From NCBI GenBank assembly GCA_023014335.1, contig JAECYW010000024.1, forward strand, positions 682,001 through 746,000: a stretch of 64,000 nt of DNA, read 5' to 3'. This DNA comes from Galerina marginata. Its lineage: Eukaryota; Basidiomycota; Agaricomycetes; Agaricales; Galerinaceae. A program made the position numbers and the translations under genes. Of this stretch, positions 48,288 through 60,945 are shown piece by piece. The notes beneath the pieces were generated by a model. The model saw nothing but the letters and a program-made list of their open reading frames with translations, searched no databases and had not been told where the DNA came from. Each line of letters opens with the position of its first letter. Position 1 is the stretch's first letter.

Positions 48288-51200
48288 ATCGTTTCATTAT
48301 TCTTCATTGAGGTGGGATTGAATTGATTTATTAACAACATGACCTGTGTCCTTTGTATTTGATTATTCCTTGGATATAAACAAGAAACTGATTTCTCACC
48401 TTGAGTCCCTTTCGCTCGTATTGTGAGCTTAACTGTAACAGTAGAATGAGGTTGCTGAGTGAGTTGAAGAACCCGAAGCGACTGCCAAGTTGGGTTGTTA
48501 CGATCGAACGCCAGAACCAAATATCTAGAAAAATTCTCACCAACTTGGACTTGGCATCAACGTGGTCATCCATTCTCGTCCTCTTCCTTCCTTCCTTGAA
48601 GCCTTCTCTTTGCCCCAGTGCCGAAGGTCAAGAAACCAAATAGACTTCGAGGCCCCCCTCTCGATTATCTGCTTTGAATATGATATCTCGTTTAGATCGA
48701 ACTTTTTTCTGTCGACACTACCTGAGTAGCTCGTCTGTTCTGTCCTGCTCAAGAGGTTAATTGGTTACTACTTATCGTCCAAGTCATCTCAGCTACGGGT
48801 TTTTTGGCCGAAAGGAATTTTGGACGTATTTTCTGTCTGTGGAATACGAAGTGAAAAGTCTCCACACGAGCTCGGCTCGCAAATCGGTCTCTGACTCGGA
48901 AGTTGTGAATTGTGGTCTTTGCAAAAACAGCCAGTCAAACATCACCTCTGCGAAACGACCCCACACTGGATCGCGCTCGCACCAATTTAGTGGTGAAGCT
49001 GCGTTGCCAGGTGGCGATGTTCCGCTTGGTGTGGACGGGGATTCATGCAGAGGGTGGGCAGACGAGAGTATTCATCTCGAAGGTGAGGCGAGCGAGTGGT
49101 TGTAACTTGTCGTAGGCGAAGCTTGAAACCGGTGGTACTTAGGAGCAGCGAGAGTTGAACTGGAAGGACAAGGACGTCGTCCAATAATTCATCGTGCTCG
49201 AATTCCCCCAGTAGCCGGCAGCCAACCTACTACCCAAGGCGGAGCGTTTCTAATCCTCGTTCTTCTTATGCTGTTCGTCACCTTCATTTCCCCTTCTATT
49301 TCCCTGATATGGCCCCCGATTTACTCGCTGTCAAAACCGAAGAAAAACAGACCACGCTTTGTTTCTCGTCTGTCTCCCGAAAAGACGAACTTTTCGCCTT
49401 AGCGCCAAGTGATAAACAACCGACGACTGACCGTTATAGGGAGATAAAGGAGCTGGGCTTATCTACCCCTCGGCATGTCTGTGCTGTCTCTTTACAGGCC
49501 CCGACGGGAAGGCTACACGCGTATTATTTATAATTAATACTCGACGTCGACCCGCTCAACGCTTGGGCCGTGGTGGTATAGCCGCAACTACCGGTAATGT
49601 TGGCCCACGTTTCTGGGACCCAAACAATAACCTTACGAAGCGATTTTCTTTCCACCGAACTTGTGCTCTTTTTCTTTTACAAACTTTCGTCGATCTGATA
49701 TTCAGATCGAGAACTCCTCATCAGACGCACAGGCCAAGGCTAGGATAGGCGAGTAACCGGGGAAATATGCACCGCAAACTATGATAAAAAAGAAGCCAAG
49801 CTATCGACCAAATGTGGATATTTTTCTTCACTCTCAGTGGTGACACTTTGACCTAAAATTGGAACAGCTGCCTGTCAGTTCTATCTCGCCAGCCAGATGC
49901 AGGGCCAAAATCAATCTCGGGAAATTGACGACGGGCGGTCAGAAACAAATTGTTTAAGTTGTAGCATGGCGTTTCTCTGGGTTGTTGCCCGACCGGATAA
50001 ATAAATGCATGGAGAGAAGAGGAGTCTCTCGTAAACTTCTGACTTTAGCCGCTAGTTTTCGCGGATAAGAGCATTTTCTTTTCGATCTCATTCCTAGAAC
50101 AAATACAAGGTGTATATAGAGCAGACAGCCTAAGGGCTCATTTGATGTGTATTGAGAAGTACGTTTCATGCTATTTCGAACTCAAGTATTACCGCCAGTA
50201 TCTCCGATTTCGGACCAGGCTGGCCCCTAAGCAATCAAGGTTCACGATGACGCAGTACCACTAAACATGCTGGTGATTATTTGTAGGGACTATTTTGAGG
50301 AAGGGAAGCCGAAATATCGAAGAGTTCGACCATAAATATGACTTGAATAATATTCTTTACAAACTTGAGGTGTTGAGTGGAGCTGGGGCGCCAAGTTTTC
50401 GAATGGCTGCGGCGCAGGATCGTTTGTGCGGTGATTAAGCCACACGGAAGAAAGATGCTGGCGAAAAGTCTAAAGGATGAAAGATTAAGAGAGCTGAAAT
50501 AGGGCCTTTAGGATTTCAATAGATTTAGCTTTAAAACTTAAATTGGAAAATGTCCCGCAACCACTTTTCGCTACTGGAACATACGAAGGAGAATAAGCGG
50601 CGTGAACGTCGAGGGATTCGTCAAAAAGCCATATCTATACTCCTGTAGAATGATGACAATTACGATGGTCAACAGTTTCGTTGTTCCAGCGGGGTGTCAG
50701 CCGACGGCAATTCTGTGGGAAAGGAAGGGCTTAAGGCATCTCGGCCTAAATTTAGCTGGTGATTGGCTTGGCGGCCTCGGTCTATCTTTAAGCTTGGCAT
50801 CCAACCACCAGAACATAGCGAGCGATGACAGCAAGTCAACGAAGATCCGTGCTCTCCATAAGCATGGCTTGATCATGGCCAAAATGACGGTAAGGCTCAG
50901 GAGAGCACCTTTAATCTTACTGAACATAGTGAGAAAACTGGTTCATGTGTCATTTTCCGCAGGATATTTTGCAGAACAAGGTTCTCTTGTCGTATCTGCT
51001 ACGATGCGATGCTCATCATGTGCCAAAACTTCCATCGACTCCAATTTTTCTGCATGCGCATTTACTTCGGGCGTTTTGAAGGATGTTCTCCGGCTCAATT
51101 CGTAGCAGAGTAGCAATCCTTCCAGTGGGACTGGAACGGAGCATCACCACACCTACGAGCGGTTGAGTGACGATATCCTTGTCTTTCGTGGCAAGGATAT

Positions 51201-51350
51201 CGTTGCTTCTAGGCGAAGCACGAGCATCGTGACACTGTGTCCGGGATGGCTAACCTACATTTGGACCCTGCTCAGCCTCCGAGAAGGCTCCAACGAATGC
51301 ATTTTCGTGTCATTATCTTCAGCTTTTCGTACCACTTGATGATTGCTTGC
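48288..51350. other. Intergenic between GH7 genes 2 and 3; left half of a 6.2-kb duplication
   Basis: From about 49128 this region parallels 55370 onward. A frame at 49309-49533 holds the peptide pieces DLLAVKTE and KDELFAL, which recur as NLLAIKTE and KDELFAV downstream. No complete gene is recognised. The last 300 bp are GH7-type upstream sequence, with a TTTACTTCGGGCG block at 51061. Confidence 0.5.
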
Positions 51351-51352
51351 GA

Positions 51353-51467
51353 CGCCGGACATTTTCCGTTCATTCTCGTATAAAGACGGCCTTCAATATT
51401 CGAAAATCCGCATCAGTTCAACGACTGCACCGGTCTACACTCAGGCTAACAGGCACTCTCATCTACG
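51353..51467 (+). promoter_or_regulatory. GH7 gene 3 core promoter
   Basis: GCCGGACATTTTCCGTTCATT, TATAAAG at 51379-51385, the shared 20-mer at 51411-51430, then CAGGCTAACAGGCA and CTCATCTACGATG at the start codon. Confidence 0.7.
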
Positions 51468-53130
51468 ATGTTCAACAAAGTCGCTCTCATCACCTTCTCG
51501 CTCATCGCCATGGTGTGCGGCCAACAGGTCGGCACCCTCACCGCGGAGACCCACCCACCTCTTCCATGGTCGACTTGCACCAAGGCTGGTTGCGCGAACC
51601 AAGCTGCCGGCGCTGTTGTACTCGACTCCAACTGGCGCTGGTTGCACAGCACCGCAGGCGCTACCAACTGCTACACGGGCAACACCTGGGACGCCACACT
51701 CTGCCCCGATGCCGCCACCTGCGCGAAGAACTGCGCTCTCGACGGCGCCGACTATTCCGGCACCTACGGTATCACCACCAGCGGCAACGCTCTTACCCTC
51801 AAATTCGTCACCAGCAGCGCCCAGAAGAACATCGGATCGCGTGTTTACCTCATGGCTAGCCCCACCCAGTACCAGATGTTCAAACTCCTGAACCAGGAGT
51901 TCACTTTCGACGTCGATGTTTCCAACCTTCCCTGCGGTCTTAACGGAGCTCTCTACTTCTCGCAAATGGACGCAGATGGTGGTTTGGCCAAGTTCCCTAC
52001 TAACAAGGCCGGTGCGAAGTACGGAACTGGCTACTGCGACTCGCAATGCCCCCGAGACCTCAAGTTCATTAACGGAGCTGTGAGTATTTTCCGAGTCTAT
52101 TCTTATTATGTTTCTCAAATTTTTCGATTCTCAATCAGGCCAACTCCGCTGGCTGGACACCTTCTGCCTCTGATGCCAATGCCGGAGCCGGTCAATTCGG
52201 AGCTTGCTGCAACGAGATGGATATCTGGGAAGCCAACAACAACGCCGCCGCCTTCACCCCTCATCCTTGCACCGTCAGCGGCCTGTCGCGCTGCCAAGGC
52301 GCAGCTTGCGGTACCACCGACCGCTACGCCAGCGTCTGCGATCCCGACGGTTGCGATTTCAACTCCTTCCGCATGGGCAACAAGAACTTCTACGGTGCTG
52401 GCAAGACCGTCGACACCACCAAGAAATTCACAGTTGTTACCCAATTTATCACCGACACCGGAACCGCCACTGGAACTCTCAAGGAAATCCGCCGCTTGTA
52501 CGTCCAGAACGGAGTCGTCATCCAGAACTCCAAGGTCAACGTCCCAGGAATGTCCACAGCGTACGACTCGATCACGAGCGCCTTCTGCACGGACCAGAAG
52601 AAGGTATTCGGCGACACCACGGACTTCCAGGACAAGGGTGGACTCGCCAACATGTCCAAGGCTATGGCTTCCGGAATGGTTCTCGTCCTCTCCGTCTGGG
52701 ACGACCACTCCGTCAACATGCTCTGGCTCGACAGCAACTACCCGACCACCTCCCCTGCCACCGCTCCCGGTGTTGCTCGTGGATCATGCCCAACCAACTC
52801 CGGTGTGCCAACCACCATCGAAACCACTGAGGCCAACGCTTCCGTCACCTTCTCGAACATCAAATTCGGTGACATCGGTACCACCTACACCAACACCGTT
52901 ACAGGCGGTGGCGGCACCACCCCACCTTCTGGAACCACCACTGCCCCAGCTCCCGCTGGCACTGCCGCCAAATACGGCCAATGGTAAGTCATTCCTTTGA
53001 GATACATCGCAGGAACATATATCTTACATCTTACCCTCATAGTGGTGGTATTGGCTGGACTGGTGCTACTGTTTGCGCTGCGGGTTCAACTTGCACAGTG
53101 TCCAACCCATACTACAGCCAGTGCCTGTAA
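51468..53130 (+). CDS. GH7 cellobiohydrolase with CBM1, gene 3
   Basis: Exons 51468-52079, 52139-52983 and 53043-53130 join to 515 codons (514 residues). It is nearly the same protein as gene 1, including signal peptide ([18 protein letters not shown]), catalytic [11 protein letters not shown] (mature E212/D214/E217), exo loops, [13 protein letters not shown] linker and CBM1 ending YYSQCL. A long uninterrupted frame running through intron 1 exists here, but after the intron it is the wrong frame; only the spliced version keeps the GH7 core. It is the left member of the 6.2-kb duplication with gene 4. Confidence 0.96.
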
Positions 53131-56100
53131 AGACCTAAAGAACGACTTCGAAAAACTGGTCATTTTGTTCTCTCGACATTCGTCGCGAGGGATGCAACTT
53201 ACCTATAGGATGATTTTCATGTAATAAGTTCGAGAATAATAGGATTGATTTCGAGACTCCTGTCCTGATCGTGATTGAAGAACTTCGACCAGGCTCTTTC
53301 CTTTTCTTACTCTAGTCGTCAACGAAGAATTACGCTAACGTCTGTCTTAGGATCTCGACTCGCCTTGTAGTTTTGGTTTGGAGCCAGACAAGGTTATAAC
53401 ACCTTCTCCTTAGCAGACTTTCGACAACCGCCTGAAGACGAAGGTGAAATGAAGAAGACGTTCTCTGAACTATCTGTCGATGGCGATGGAATATTCCAAG
53501 GTTTTTTCCTATATTTTTCAACAATTTTGATACCGGCGCAATTGGTATGACTTCTATTGCGACAACCCCCTGTCTTCATTTGGTCTTCACCTCACTTGGG
53601 GTTGACGAGCACTGACTAACATCGTGCCGCCGTCTGTCTGTACATATCTCGTCCATCTGAAATAGATGAGAAGGTATGTTACTCATCTGGGCCGCACAGC
53701 GGTCTCCTTTCGCAGCTGCCTCCGAGTTGTTACAGTTACTGTACATAATCGGGTACTCGGCCACCTAAGACCGTTTTATCCATTACCGATGTAAAACTGT
53801 ATAAAAATGCCTGAAATTTTGAAAATACGCTTTCTTGGATATTAACAACGCCTATGCAAAATTCGGTAATTTTTGAGTGTCTCATTATTTCTGTATGAAT
53901 ATTTTGTTTTTGAGAGTCGAGAGCTGGCCGGCCTATCGGGTACTCGGCCACCCTGAATTAATACAAATTTGTATTGATTCTGTTCGGTTCATTACGTTTC
54001 AGGATCACAACCTGTAATAGGAAATACGCCATTTCGGGGCGCTCAAGAGTCATCCGTCTGTAACTCTGTCAGTTCCAATCCGATTGACACAAAATCTTTT
54101 GGAGGTTTCAAAGGAGGTTCCATAGAAAATTTGCATGACCTTTAAATATAAAATTTCTATAGTTCCCAAATTTATAAAACCTCGTTTTACCATGTTCGCA
54201 TTTTGGGTCCTTCACGACGAAATGGCAACCGGCTGGGAGATGGGAATGGAAAAAAAATCTAAAAGATACCCAATAGGATGCAACAACCTCGCAAGAAACT
54301 TTTTGACTCAAAATATTCGCGATTGATTAAGTCTGGTGAACTAAGCGCAGGTAATCTAGTTGATGCTGCAGAACGTAAGATATTTTCTAACACGGCAGTT
54401 TATATATCGAATATCTTCAGACTAATACACTCTGTTGCTTTGTACTCAAGTGAATTCATAATCTAAAAGGGTGTAGACAAGCTCAGTGCTTTTGTTTTGC
54501 GATTGGTATGAGTTTCTTCGCCCCCTCAGTGCGAGATATCTTGTTGCAACCTGTTCTATTTTAAGAAATGGACCCTGATGACCGACCGACCACTCTTCCA
54601 CAGGCTTTCTCCCTTCCGCACTTCGCTGTTCTCAAAATTTAACAGCGTAGTTGTGTAGATAATATTCAGTGCTACCTAGAAATACAATTTTTATCGCCAA
54701 TCGTCCATGTCTCGACTCTGTAGAAAATCGATGACCGGCTTCCCAGTGTGACCGGGTACCTGATTACGTACAGTATGATCAGAAGCCAGAACCAAACATA
54801 CTCTATATTTTTCTACGTTCTCACTCGACGACTCTGAGATCTACACCCTATGCTGGACTTTCATACCTAGGCCGATTCCTTTTCCACTCAATTCCACTTG
54901 TCGACTCATGCTATTGCTGATACTCGTCTAATAAGCCGAATGTTCTTTCCGCGCCTTTTTAAGCGTCTCTGCTCTTGATCACCCTGGGCGGCTTGGTGGT
55001 TATCTCGAGGTTGTCTTCAAGTTCTACCGATTTCTGGGTGCCCGTCGGCTCAGTCGCTGGAAGTCGCTTCTCGTTAACGTTTGAAGACACGTAGTATGGC
55101 TCAGAGACCCAAGCGAAGAAGAGCGCGGGATAGAGAAATACACCAGTTAGACCCGCGAATAGTCAACCACCACTAAGTCAAATTCAAGACGCAGGACTCT
55201 CTACGTTGTATCTGCACTTGGACAAAGTTGGGGCTAGAGCCGACTCGTCAAGTGGAGATGTCCAACGTCAAGTAGACCAGCCGAGGTAAGAAGGGAAGGT
55301 GAATGCCAGTATCCAGTTCGACAAAGAGGCAGGGTCAGGGTGCTGGCGGTTTGTTGTCAGATACTGTGGCTGAAACGGTGGAGGTAGGAGCAGCAAAGTT
55401 TCAGTTGGAAAGACGAGGAGATCGTTTTCGTCCACTTTTCCTTCGCGCTCGAAATCCGTCCTGGTACTCGTGTCCTCTTTTGCGTCCTCCTTTTATGCGA
55501 CTCCTCCTCTCTGTTCCCAGGATGACGCTCATGTTCGGCTTCCAAATTTACTTGCCATTAAAACAGAACCACCAGCGGACGTCCCGAGAACGCGTGCTAC
55601 CTCCATTCTTGAAAAAGATGAACTCTTTGCTGTATGGGCAGGAGAAACGCCCGACTACTAGCCGTAATGGGTAGATAGGAAAAAGCCGATCTTATCTGCC
55701 ACTTAGGCGAGTATGCCGCTGACGCTTTACAAATTCCGACACGATACGTGATAGAAGCAGACACGCGTATTAATACTCGACCTTCGAACGCCCAGGACTT
55801 GAACCGTGGTTGTGCACTCCCTAGGTCAACCTGCGTCTCTGAGATTAACTATCAGCCCCACTCCCTTCCTTAATACGCTGGGAAATGTTACTGGTCTAAG
55901 TGCTTTTATCTTCCCCGGGCCTCCCCAGGTTCGGAATAACAGATTCTACGAGAAACAATCCTTATCAAACGCGAGCCGCAAGGGTAGGATAGGCCTTTAA
56001 CCGGAAAAATATGGACACGCCAGACGTTTCATCGGATGGTAAACATGCCATCAGCCTGTGTCGACTTTTGCCATCGCATTGGCCCCAGAGGTTGGTTACA

Positions 56101-57580
56101 CTTCGACCTAAAATTGGGAAATTCCGTCACCTCTATCCTATCTCGCCGGAATGCTTAGGTGCGGATCTAAAAGCAAACCTCGGGAAATTACCAGCGAGCA
56201 GCCCGATAGAAAGCGTTCGGTTTGTACCAAGGAGCATGCCTTATCTGGCCGGATAAATTCGTGGAGAAAGGAGGAGCTCGCAAGCGTCAGAATTCATCCA
56301 CCTGGCCTCGTAGGTTAGGAAACTGGCGTCAGTGTTGGTCATTTACCTAGAGCCCAAAGAGCGTGCAATCCATACGACTTGAATTATGATAAACAATCTA
56401 AGGACCCAGGCAATCGGCGTGCGAGCTGGGACTATTACCCGTTCTGGAGATACACCAGTTAAATTGCTTGACTTTTTTTATCCGAAGTCTGGCATAAGTT
56501 GATAGATCTCAACTCCTCGGACCAGTTTTAGTTGTTCGAAGTCTCCGGCGCCTAATCATTCATGCGGTGATAAACCAATCAAGAATGAGACCAAAGGTAA
56601 AAGATTTATTGGGACGCCACTAAAGAATAATAAGACGCAGGAACGCGTCTCTTCGACACATGTTAATCTTCTACAATTTTGAATTAAAAACAAAAGCACG
56701 AAATCACCTGGGGAGAGTTTGGAAAGGTAGAGATGTCAGAACCAGGTGGGAAGCCACGCTGATTTGGCGGCTTTATCGGAGCGACTCAAGCGAGGGCATT
56801 GCGGTGAAAAAGGTATGGTCATAAATTAGTTGAGGGAATACGAGAAAATATGGAATCGCTAAGCCTGCTTTCCAACAGTTCAAATTATGGTCGATATAAA
56901 TTTTCTTTGCCTTTTCTTAGTCTTATTTGAGGCGCAACAGGGCCTCAAAACCAACCGTAAGTCGCGTGGAATCTAAACTTAGACGATATTAGGCTTGGCG
57001 GTATCCCCTGGGCTTGGCGACAGTCTATTTACAGAGTGTTCCCCGACTACGACAGCAGACTGAAGCGACAGCAGGTCAAGGAAATCCTGGCCTATCCACA
57101 AGCGTGGCTTTGCGCGTGGCAGGGAAACCCACAGGTTGCAAGAAAACTCTGACACCTGGAATTTCGAAACTGGAGAAAAATGGCCTCACGTGCTACGTTG
57201 AAGTACTTTACAAAGGGTCAGGTTTGTCTAATCTCGTCCTCCATGATTCGATGTTCATCATGTGCCGAACCGTCCGTTTATTCTGTTTTTCACTATCCGC
57301 ACTTACTTCGGGCGGTTTGAAGGGCGTTCTCCGGCTCAATTCGTCGCAGGGAATTTGGTATTCCATTGAGCCTGAGGCAGAGCGACACCACACTCACTCG
57401 AGGTTGGCTGACGACATCGGTGGCAGCGAATTGTTTCCAGGTGATGGAAAAGCATCGTGATCATGCCCTAGGAGTTCATCCTACATTTAGCATTCCTTTG
57501 CCTCCGAAATGGTCCCTACGAACGTCTTTTCGTGGTCGAATGTTTCGCTGTACGCAGCACTTGGACGTTGCTCTCGATGC
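53131..57580. other. Intergenic between GH7 genes 3 and 4, 4.4 kb
   Basis: Contains the direct-repeat-flanked AT-rich block at 53747-53952, then from about 55370 the right copy of the 6.2-kb duplication. No complete gene is recognised. The frame at 55470-55661 keeps KTE and KDELFAV peptide remnants. Confidence 0.5.
53747..53952. repeat. AT-rich segment between direct repeats ATCGGGTACTCGGCCACC
   Basis: ATCGGGTACTCGGCCACC occurs at 53748-53765 and again at 53935-53952, enclosing about 170 AT-rich bases. It may be a small non-autonomous element, a recombined terminal repeat, or one end of a larger decayed transposon extending right to about 54330. There are no coding remnants. Confidence 0.5.
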
Positions 57581-57693
57581 CGGACATTTTCCGCCCATTC
57601 ATGTATAAATTCGACACCCAATTTCTCCAGGATCTTCATCAGTTCAACGACTGCACCGGTATACACCCAGGCTAACAGGCAATCTCATCTACG
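57581..57693 (+). promoter_or_regulatory. GH7 gene 4 core promoter
   Basis: GCCGGACATTTTCCGCCCATT, TATAAAT at 57604-57610, the shared 20-mer at 57638-57657, then CAGGCTAACAGGCAATCTC and the start codon. Confidence 0.7.
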
Positions 57694-59375
57694 ATGTTCA
57701 ACAAAGTCGCTCTCATCACCTTCTCGCTCATCGCCATGGTGTGCGGGCAACAGGTCGGCACCCTCACCGCGGAGACCCACCCAGCTCTCCCATGGTCGAC
57801 TTGCACCAAGGCTGGTTGTACTACCCAATCTGCCGGCGCTGTTGTACTCGACTCCAACTGGCGTTGGTTGCACAGCACCACCGGTTCAAACAACTGTTAC
57901 ACCGGAAACACCTGGGACGCCACGCTCTGCCCTGATGCCACCACTTGTGCGAAGAACTGCGCGCTCGACGGTGCTGACTATTCCGGCACCTACGGTATCA
58001 CCACCAGCGGCAACGCCCTCACTCTCAAATTCGTCACCAACAGTGCTCAAAAGAACATCGGATCGCGTGTTTACCTCATGGCCAGCCAGACTCAGTACCA
58101 AATTTTCAAGCTTCTGAACCAGGAATTCACCTTCGACGTCGATGTTTCCAACCTTCCCTGTGGACTTAACGGTGCCCTTTACTTCTCGCAAATGGATGCC
58201 GATGGCGGTGTGGCCAAGTTCCCCTCCAACAAGGCCGGTGCGAAGTACGGAACTGGTTATTGCGACTCGCAATGCCCCCGAGACCTCAAGTTCATTAATG
58301 GAATGGTGAGTTCGACCTTCGGCGAGTTGTATTATGATAATTAACGCTGCCGATTTTTTACCAGGCCAATTCGGCTGGCTGGACACCTTCTTCATCAGAT
58401 GTCAACGCAGGAGATGGCACGTCCGGTTCTTGCTGTAACGAGATGGATATCTGGGAGGCGAACAACAATGCTGCTGCCTTCACCCCCCATCCTTGCACCG
58501 TCAGTGGTCAGGCAATCTGCACCGGCGACGCCTGTGGTACTACCAGCCGCTATGCTAGCGTCTGCGATCCCGACGGTTGCGATTTCAACTCCTTCCGCAT
58601 GGGTGCTCCCAACTTTTACGGCGCTGGCAAGACCGTCGACACCACCAAGAAATTCACCGTTGTCACTCAATTCCTTACCGACACCGGAACCGCCACTGGA
58701 ACTCTAAGCGAAATCCGTCGCCTATACGTCCAGAACGGAGTTGTCATCCAAAACTCCAAGGTCAATGTCCCAGGAATGTCCTCATCCTACGATTCGATCA
58801 CCACCGCATTCTGTAACGACCAGAAGGCCGCGTTCGGCGACACCACTGACTTCCAGGACAAGGGTGGTCTCCCAGGAATGTCCAAGGGCATGGCCGCTGG
58901 AATGGTCCTCGTCCTCTCCGTTTGGGATGACCACGCAGTCAACATGCTCTGGCTCGACAGTGACTACCCCACCACTTCCCCCGCCACCGCTCCTGGTGTT
59001 GCTCGTGGAACATGCGGAACCGACTCCGGTGTCCCCACCACCATCGAAACCACTGAGGCCAATGCTTCCGTCACTTTCTCGAACATCAAATTCGGTGACA
59101 TCGGCAGTACATACACCAACACTGGCACGACCACCACTGGCACTGGAGGCACTGGTACCACTACCACCAAGCCCACAGGCACCACGACTGTACCTGCCCC
59201 CGCTGCCACTCAGACCAAATACGGCCAATGGTAAGTTTTATCCTCTTACTCACCCAAAGGAAAATCGTACTGACCCCCTCCTTCCAGTGGTGGACAAGGG
59301 TGGACTGGACCTACAGCTTGCGCTACCGGATCCAAGTGCACTGTCAGCAACCCTTACTACAGCCAATGTCTCTAA
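57694..59375 (+). CDS. GH7 cellobiohydrolase with CBM1, gene 4
   Basis: Exons 57694-58305, 58365-59230 and 59288-59375 join to 522 codons (521 residues). The signal peptide is identical to that of gene 3 ([18 protein letters not shown]). The catalytic [11 protein letters not shown] is at the same mature positions 212, 214 and 217. The linker differs: it is longer and very Thr-rich (TTTTGTGGTGTTTT followed by [11 protein letters not shown]). The CBM1 reads [17 protein letters not shown] to YYSQCL. The core is close to genes 1 and 3, so the linker and CBM are the fastest-changing parts. Confidence 0.96.
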
Positions 59376-60006
59376 ATATCAGGCAGCTGCCTCTGAAAAG
59401 GATAGTCGGACTTTTCTCCGTATATTCTGAGCGATACGACTTCCTCCTAAAATGACTTGCCTGTAATATTTTGAAGAATGATAATATATGATTCGGATTT
59501 ATTGCCCCTACTTGTTCATCAGAAGATCCGTGGACAATATAGTTCAACCTCAAAAATCAAACTGTTTCTCTCGATGCCAATCGGACACAGCCAGGTCTTC
59601 TTTATTATCCCGATTCGCTCGTCAATAAAGAACAAATACTAATTGCCCTTGCTATTCTGGCTTTTATCAGGGTGATATACGAGAAATGTAAGACGGAGGA
59701 CGATATAGAAGAAATTTTCAACGATCTATGCATTGCATTAAATTTGACGAGGCTGAACGGATATCCCATTTCGTTGAGGCGACTCAAGATTTATACTTGG
59801 ATGAGTATTCTTTCTCCTTGACATTCAACCACTTGCTGAACTTAGAGAGCGAAATAGTTGCTCGCCTGGCTTGCCCACTACCTTCGGCTTCATACAGAGG
59901 TTAATTCCACTGAGCTAAAAGTCGTAGGTGCAGGGAAATCCGATAACAAGACATTATAGGAACTAACGTCATAATAACACACTTTCAAACTTCCAAGAGA
60001 CACCTA
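59376..60006. other. Convergent intergenic region
   Basis: 3' flanks of GH7 gene 4 (+) and the S33 hydrolase (-). Nothing else is recognised. Confidence 0.5.
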
Positions 60007-60945
60007 TTACGCCAAGAATTCGCTGACAAGCTTCATGTACCTTTCTTGCTCTTCTACGAAGGGTGTGTGACTAGAGTTCTCCATCGTAATCCACTTCACC
60101 TTCTGGATGTTATCGAAGAAGGGCTTGACGACGAAATCCTGGGAAATGTCTTTGCGACCATTGATCACGAATGTTGGAACCCGAACGAGATGTAGGCGGT
60201 CGATGATCGTCCAGTTGCTGAGAATCCTGAAAACACGGTTAGTCACACATAATGTTTCCATATTTTAAACGTACGGTGCACCAGCGACAGTGGGATCGCC
60301 GTTCGCTCCGAAAACTTGCTCCATCGTATACAGGTATTCTTTGGGGAATGGCTTGATAGTACATCCGTAAACCGCGTGGAATTGCTGTAAGGCCGCCCAG
60401 AACTTCTCCGGAGTTTTCATCCCGCCGCCCAAGCCTTCTTGTACTTCCTTAGGGAACGTCTGCATAAGCTGCATGTTTGATTGATTCCACAGAGCAGACG
60501 ACGCGAGCGAATCCGACAGAATCAGGTGCTTCAAGCCCTTTGGCTGTCTGCGAACTTCAAACTCTGACCCCAGGATACCACCCCAAGAATGGCCGCCGAG
60601 ATCAAACTCGTCCTGGATGGAAAAATGGATCAAGAGGTTTACGAGTTCGTCAATGAAGAGATCGATGGTCCAAAATGTCTGTGGCTTGTCTTTGAGGTGG
60701 GTCGACTTTCCGTTGCCAAGTTGGTCGTAGAGGATAACTGGTATGTTGTATTTCTCTGCTAGCTGACTGAATGGAACGAGGTAGTCGTGGACGAGGCCTG
60801 GACCGCCGTGTAAGAAGACCAGAGGAGTGCGCGTGCGAGTGGAAAGGTCTCCGAAGAGCTTGTAGTAGGTTTGGAACGTTTCGCCCTCGTACTTGAAGTC
60901 GATCTTTCCGTCCGTCACTTTGGTAGACATCTTGAAGGAAGGCAA
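60007..60945 (-). CDS. Proline-iminopeptidase-like alpha/beta hydrolase (peptidase S33)
   Basis: Exons 60275-60945 and 60007-60226 (minus strand) join to 297 codons (296 residues). HGGPG (46-50) supplies the oxyanion hole, YDQLGNGKS follows, and GHSWGG holds the nucleophile Ser120. Asp250 (NGRKD) and His277 (NSSHTPF) complete the triad in the expected order. A cap region lies between. The family removes N-terminal Pro or hydrolyses amino-acid amides. There is no signal peptide, so the protein is probably cytosolic. A second Met at residue 6 could be the start. It is convergent with GH7 gene 4. Confidence 0.92.

Larger units (their letters stand above)
49128..53130. repeat. Diverged tandem duplication, left copy (GH7 gene 3 plus upstream)
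   Basis: Several landmarks recur about 6.2 kb downstream in the same order and orientation: 49128 (GGTGG-ACTTAGGAGCAGC), 49320 (TTTACT-GC-TAAAACGA), 50380 (CGCC and GCGGTGAT), 51061 (TTACTTCGGGCG) and the GH7 gene itself at 51468. Intergenic identity is much lower than in the gene. Confidence 0.65.
55370..59375. repeat. Diverged tandem duplication, right copy (GH7 gene 4 plus upstream)
   Basis: Counterpart of 49128-53130 at an offset of about 6.2 kb. Similarity stops soon after the GH7 stop codons; the 3' flanks at 53131 and 59376 do not match. Confidence 0.65.

Noticed and set aside
51468..53000. Uninterrupted 510-codon frame at GH7 gene 3
   Set aside because: After position 52080 the frame reads low-complexity Ser/Thr/Pro; the true GH7 core continues only after removing the 59-nt intron 52080-52138.
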